Of a stretch of 6,675 nt of DNA, positions 5,360 through 6,675 are shown in pieces. The notes below the pieces were generated by a model. It was not told the DNA's origin and ran no database searches. It saw nothing but the letters and a program-made list of their open reading frames with translations. The stretch is from Geodermatophilaceae bacterium. Lineage in GTDB: Bacteria; Actinomycetota; Actinomycetes; Mycobacteriales; Geodermatophilaceae. The stretch covers positions 1 through 6,675 of the forward strand of contig JACCXW010000165.1 in assembly GCA_013696785.1 (NCBI GenBank). The letters are read 5' to 3'. How positions within the stretch are numbered: position 1 is the first letter of the stretch; each line of letters starts with the position of its first letter. The position numbers and the translations under genes are program-made.

Positions 5360-6115
5360 TCAGGGCCGGTTCTTCTCCGCGACGAGGCGCAGCCCGATCA
5401 GCGTCAGGTCCGGCTCGTGGTACCGCAGCGTCTCAGCCACCCCCAGCACCAGTGGCGCCAGCCCACCGGTGGCGATGACGGCTGGCTCGCCGCCCAGCTC
5501 CGCCGCGATCCGCATGACGAGGCCGTCTACCTGCCCCGCGTACCCGAAGACGACCCCGGACTGCAGCGCCTCCACCGTGTTCTTGCCGATCACCGATCGC
5601 GGCCGGACGAGTTCGACCTTGCGCAGTTGCGCCGCCTTCGACGCCAGGGCGTCGACGCTGATCTCGATCCCCGGCGCGAGCGCGCCACCGAGGAACTCGC
5701 CCTTGCGGCCCACCACGTCGATGCTGGTCGACGTACCGAAGTCGACGACGACCGCCGGCCCCCCGTAGAGGTGGTACGCCGCAAGGCTGTTCACCACCCG
5801 GTCCGCACCGACCTCCTTCGGATTGTCGACCATCAGGGGTACGCCGGTGCGCACGCCGGGGCCGACCACCACCGCTGGCAGCGCCTCGTAGTAGTCGGCG
5901 ATCATGACCCGCAGTTCCCGCAGGATGGCGGGGACCGTCGAGCACACCGCCAGCTCCGACACCGCGGCGCCGTCGAGCAGTCCGCGCACCGTAAGCGCAA
6001 GTTCGTCGGCAGTGGCCCGCGCATCGGTCTTCGTCCGCCAGGACCGCTCGAGCTGGTCGCCGGCGAAGATGCCGTAGACGGTCTGGGTGTTCCCCACGTC
6101 GATGCACAGCAGCAT
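5360..6115 (-). CDS. coaX: Type III pantothenate kinase
   Basis: Phosphorylates pantothenate with ATP, the first step of CoA synthesis, in the cytoplasm. Type III enzymes belong to the ASKHA fold, need a monovalent cation and are not feedback-inhibited by CoA. The 251-residue product has the full motif set: DVGNT (6-10, phosphate binding), PGVRTG and DNPKEVGADR (97-106, with the catalytic Asp105 in GADR), VVVDFGTSTSIDVV (122-135), GGALAPGI (143-150) and ATGG (215-218). The true start is the ATG at 6115-6113, giving MLLCIDVGNT. A longer upstream frame would overlap nadC. A weak GGGG at 6125-6122 may serve as ribosome binding site. It starts 16 bp after the nadC stop, so the two form one operon for NAD and CoA cofactor synthesis. 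No key residue is missing. Confidence 0.96.
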   Translation of the reverse strand: MLLCIDVGNTQTVYGIFAGDQLERSWRTKTDARATADELALTVRGLLDGAAVSELAVCSTVPAILRELRVMIADYYEALPAVVVGPGVRTGVPLMVDNPKEVGADRVVNSLAAYHLYGGPAVVVDFGTSTSIDVVGRKGEFLGGALAPGIEISVDALASKAAQLRKVELVRPRSVIGKNTVEALQSGVVFGYAGQVDGLVMRIAAELGGEPAVIATGGLAPLVLGVAETLRYHEPDLTLIGLRLVAEKNRP

Positions 6116-6131
6116 CAGAGACCCCGCAGCA

Positions 6132-6675
6132 TCAGGCGCCCCGCAGGTCCATGGCGATGTCGACAATGGGTGCGGAGTGCGTCAGTGCTCCGACGGACAG
6201 GTAGTGCACACCCGTTTCGCCGTACTCCCGGGCGCGTTCGATCGTGAGGCCGCCGGTCGCCTCGAGCTGGACGTCCGGCCCGACTGCTGCGACGACCTCC
6301 CGCAACTGGTCCGGAATCATGTTGTCACACAGCAGGAAACGCGCGCCAGCGCTCACCGCCTCGACCGCCATGTCCACAGTGGACACCTCGACTTGAATGT
6401 CGATGGCGGGGTAGGTGCGGCGTACCGCCTCGTAGGCAGCTGCGACACCGCCGGCTGCGACGATGTGGTTGTCCTTGATCATGGCGACGTCGTACAGGCC
6501 GAATCGCTTGTTCGTGCCGCCACCGCAGCGCACGGCGTACTTCTCCAAGGCCCGCAGGCCCGGGGTGGTCTTACGAGTGTCCAGAACCGTCGCCCCGGTG
6601 CCGGCCAGTGCCTCCGCCCAGGCCCGGGTCGCGGTGGCGACCCCGCTGGCACGGCACAGCAGGTTGAGCATGGTG
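6132..6675 (-). CDS. nadC: Nicotinate-nucleotide pyrophosphorylase (quinolinate phosphoribosyltransferase), C-terminal part
   Basis: Converts quinolinate and PRPP to nicotinate mononucleotide, CO2 and pyrophosphate, the step of de novo NAD synthesis after NadA/NadB. About 180 C-terminal residues are visible; the N-terminal ~100 lie beyond position 6675. The first visible residues are TMLNLLCRASGVATAT, so the Met there is internal and not a start. Seen in order are DTRKTTPGLR (active-site Arg/Lys), KYAVRCGGGTNKR, MIKDNH, QVEVSTVDMA, LLCDNM, LEATGG and YLSVGALTHSAPIVDIAMD, all diagnostic of the type II PRTase barrel. Minor departures from the usual wording (LLCDNM rather than a LDNM form, EATGG rather than EASGG) look neutral. 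It lies upstream of coaX with a 16-bp gap. Confidence 0.95.
   Translation of the reverse strand, partial: TMLNLLCRASGVATATRAWAEALAGTGATVLDTRKTTPGLRALEKYAVRCGGGTNKRFGLYDVAMIKDNHIVAAGGVAAAYEAVRRTYPAIDIQVEVSTVDMAVEAVSAGARFLLCDNMIPDQLREVVAAVGPDVQLEATGGLTIERAREYGETGVHYLSVGALTHSAPIVDIAMDLRGA

Noticed and set aside
6116..6166. Longer coaX starting upstream inside nadC
   Set aside because: The extra residues do not resemble CoaX, whose family begins directly with MLLxIDVGNT, and the extension would overlap nadC.

Overview
The window comes from a high-GC Gram-positive bacterium of the class Actinomycetes. The evidence is strong G/C bias at third codon positions, an Lsr2 nucleoid protein, an actinobacterial-type ClpC N-terminus and LysRS, a type III pantothenate kinase, and a DinB-like protein of the TIGR03086 (mycothiol-maleylpyruvate-isomerase-like) family. 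The order nadC-coaX-(insert)-lysS-lsr2-clpC follows a gene order I recall from mycobacteria and streptomycetes. No genus can be named from sequence reading alone.

Layout, left to right: (1) 1-794, minus strand: first 264 codons of clpC, cut by the left edge. (2) 795-1298: a 504-bp intergenic stretch. Its half next to clpC carries a dense regulatory region: a near-consensus ClgR operator, a SigH/SigR-type promoter 7 bp downstream of it, an inverted repeat near the expected transcription start, and a strong hairpin just upstream of the clpC ribosome binding site. The other half is the lsr2 3' flank, with one possible terminator hairpin and no convincing gene. (3) 1299-1637, minus: lsr2, complete. 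(4) 1703-3199, minus: lysS, complete, probably transcribed as a leaderless mRNA. (5) 3284-5348, plus: three tightly coupled genes, namely two tandem paralogous class I SAM-dependent methyltransferases (stop/start overlap GTGA) and a TIGR03086 DinB-like protein (optional ATGA overlap). (6) 5360-6115, minus: coaX, complete. (7) 6132-6675, minus: C-terminal part of nadC, cut by the right edge.

Functional picture: the minus-strand genes are housekeeping genes. NadC makes nicotinate mononucleotide for NAD, CoaX starts CoA synthesis, LysRS charges tRNA-Lys, Lsr2 compacts and silences AT-rich DNA, and ClpC unfolds substrates for ClpP. The plus-strand trio interrupts this block on the opposite strand. 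It is the accessory part of the window and the only part whose function is unknown. The best regulatory observation is the combined ClgR plus SigH-like architecture in front of clpC. I found no mobile element, CRISPR array, tRNA or rRNA.
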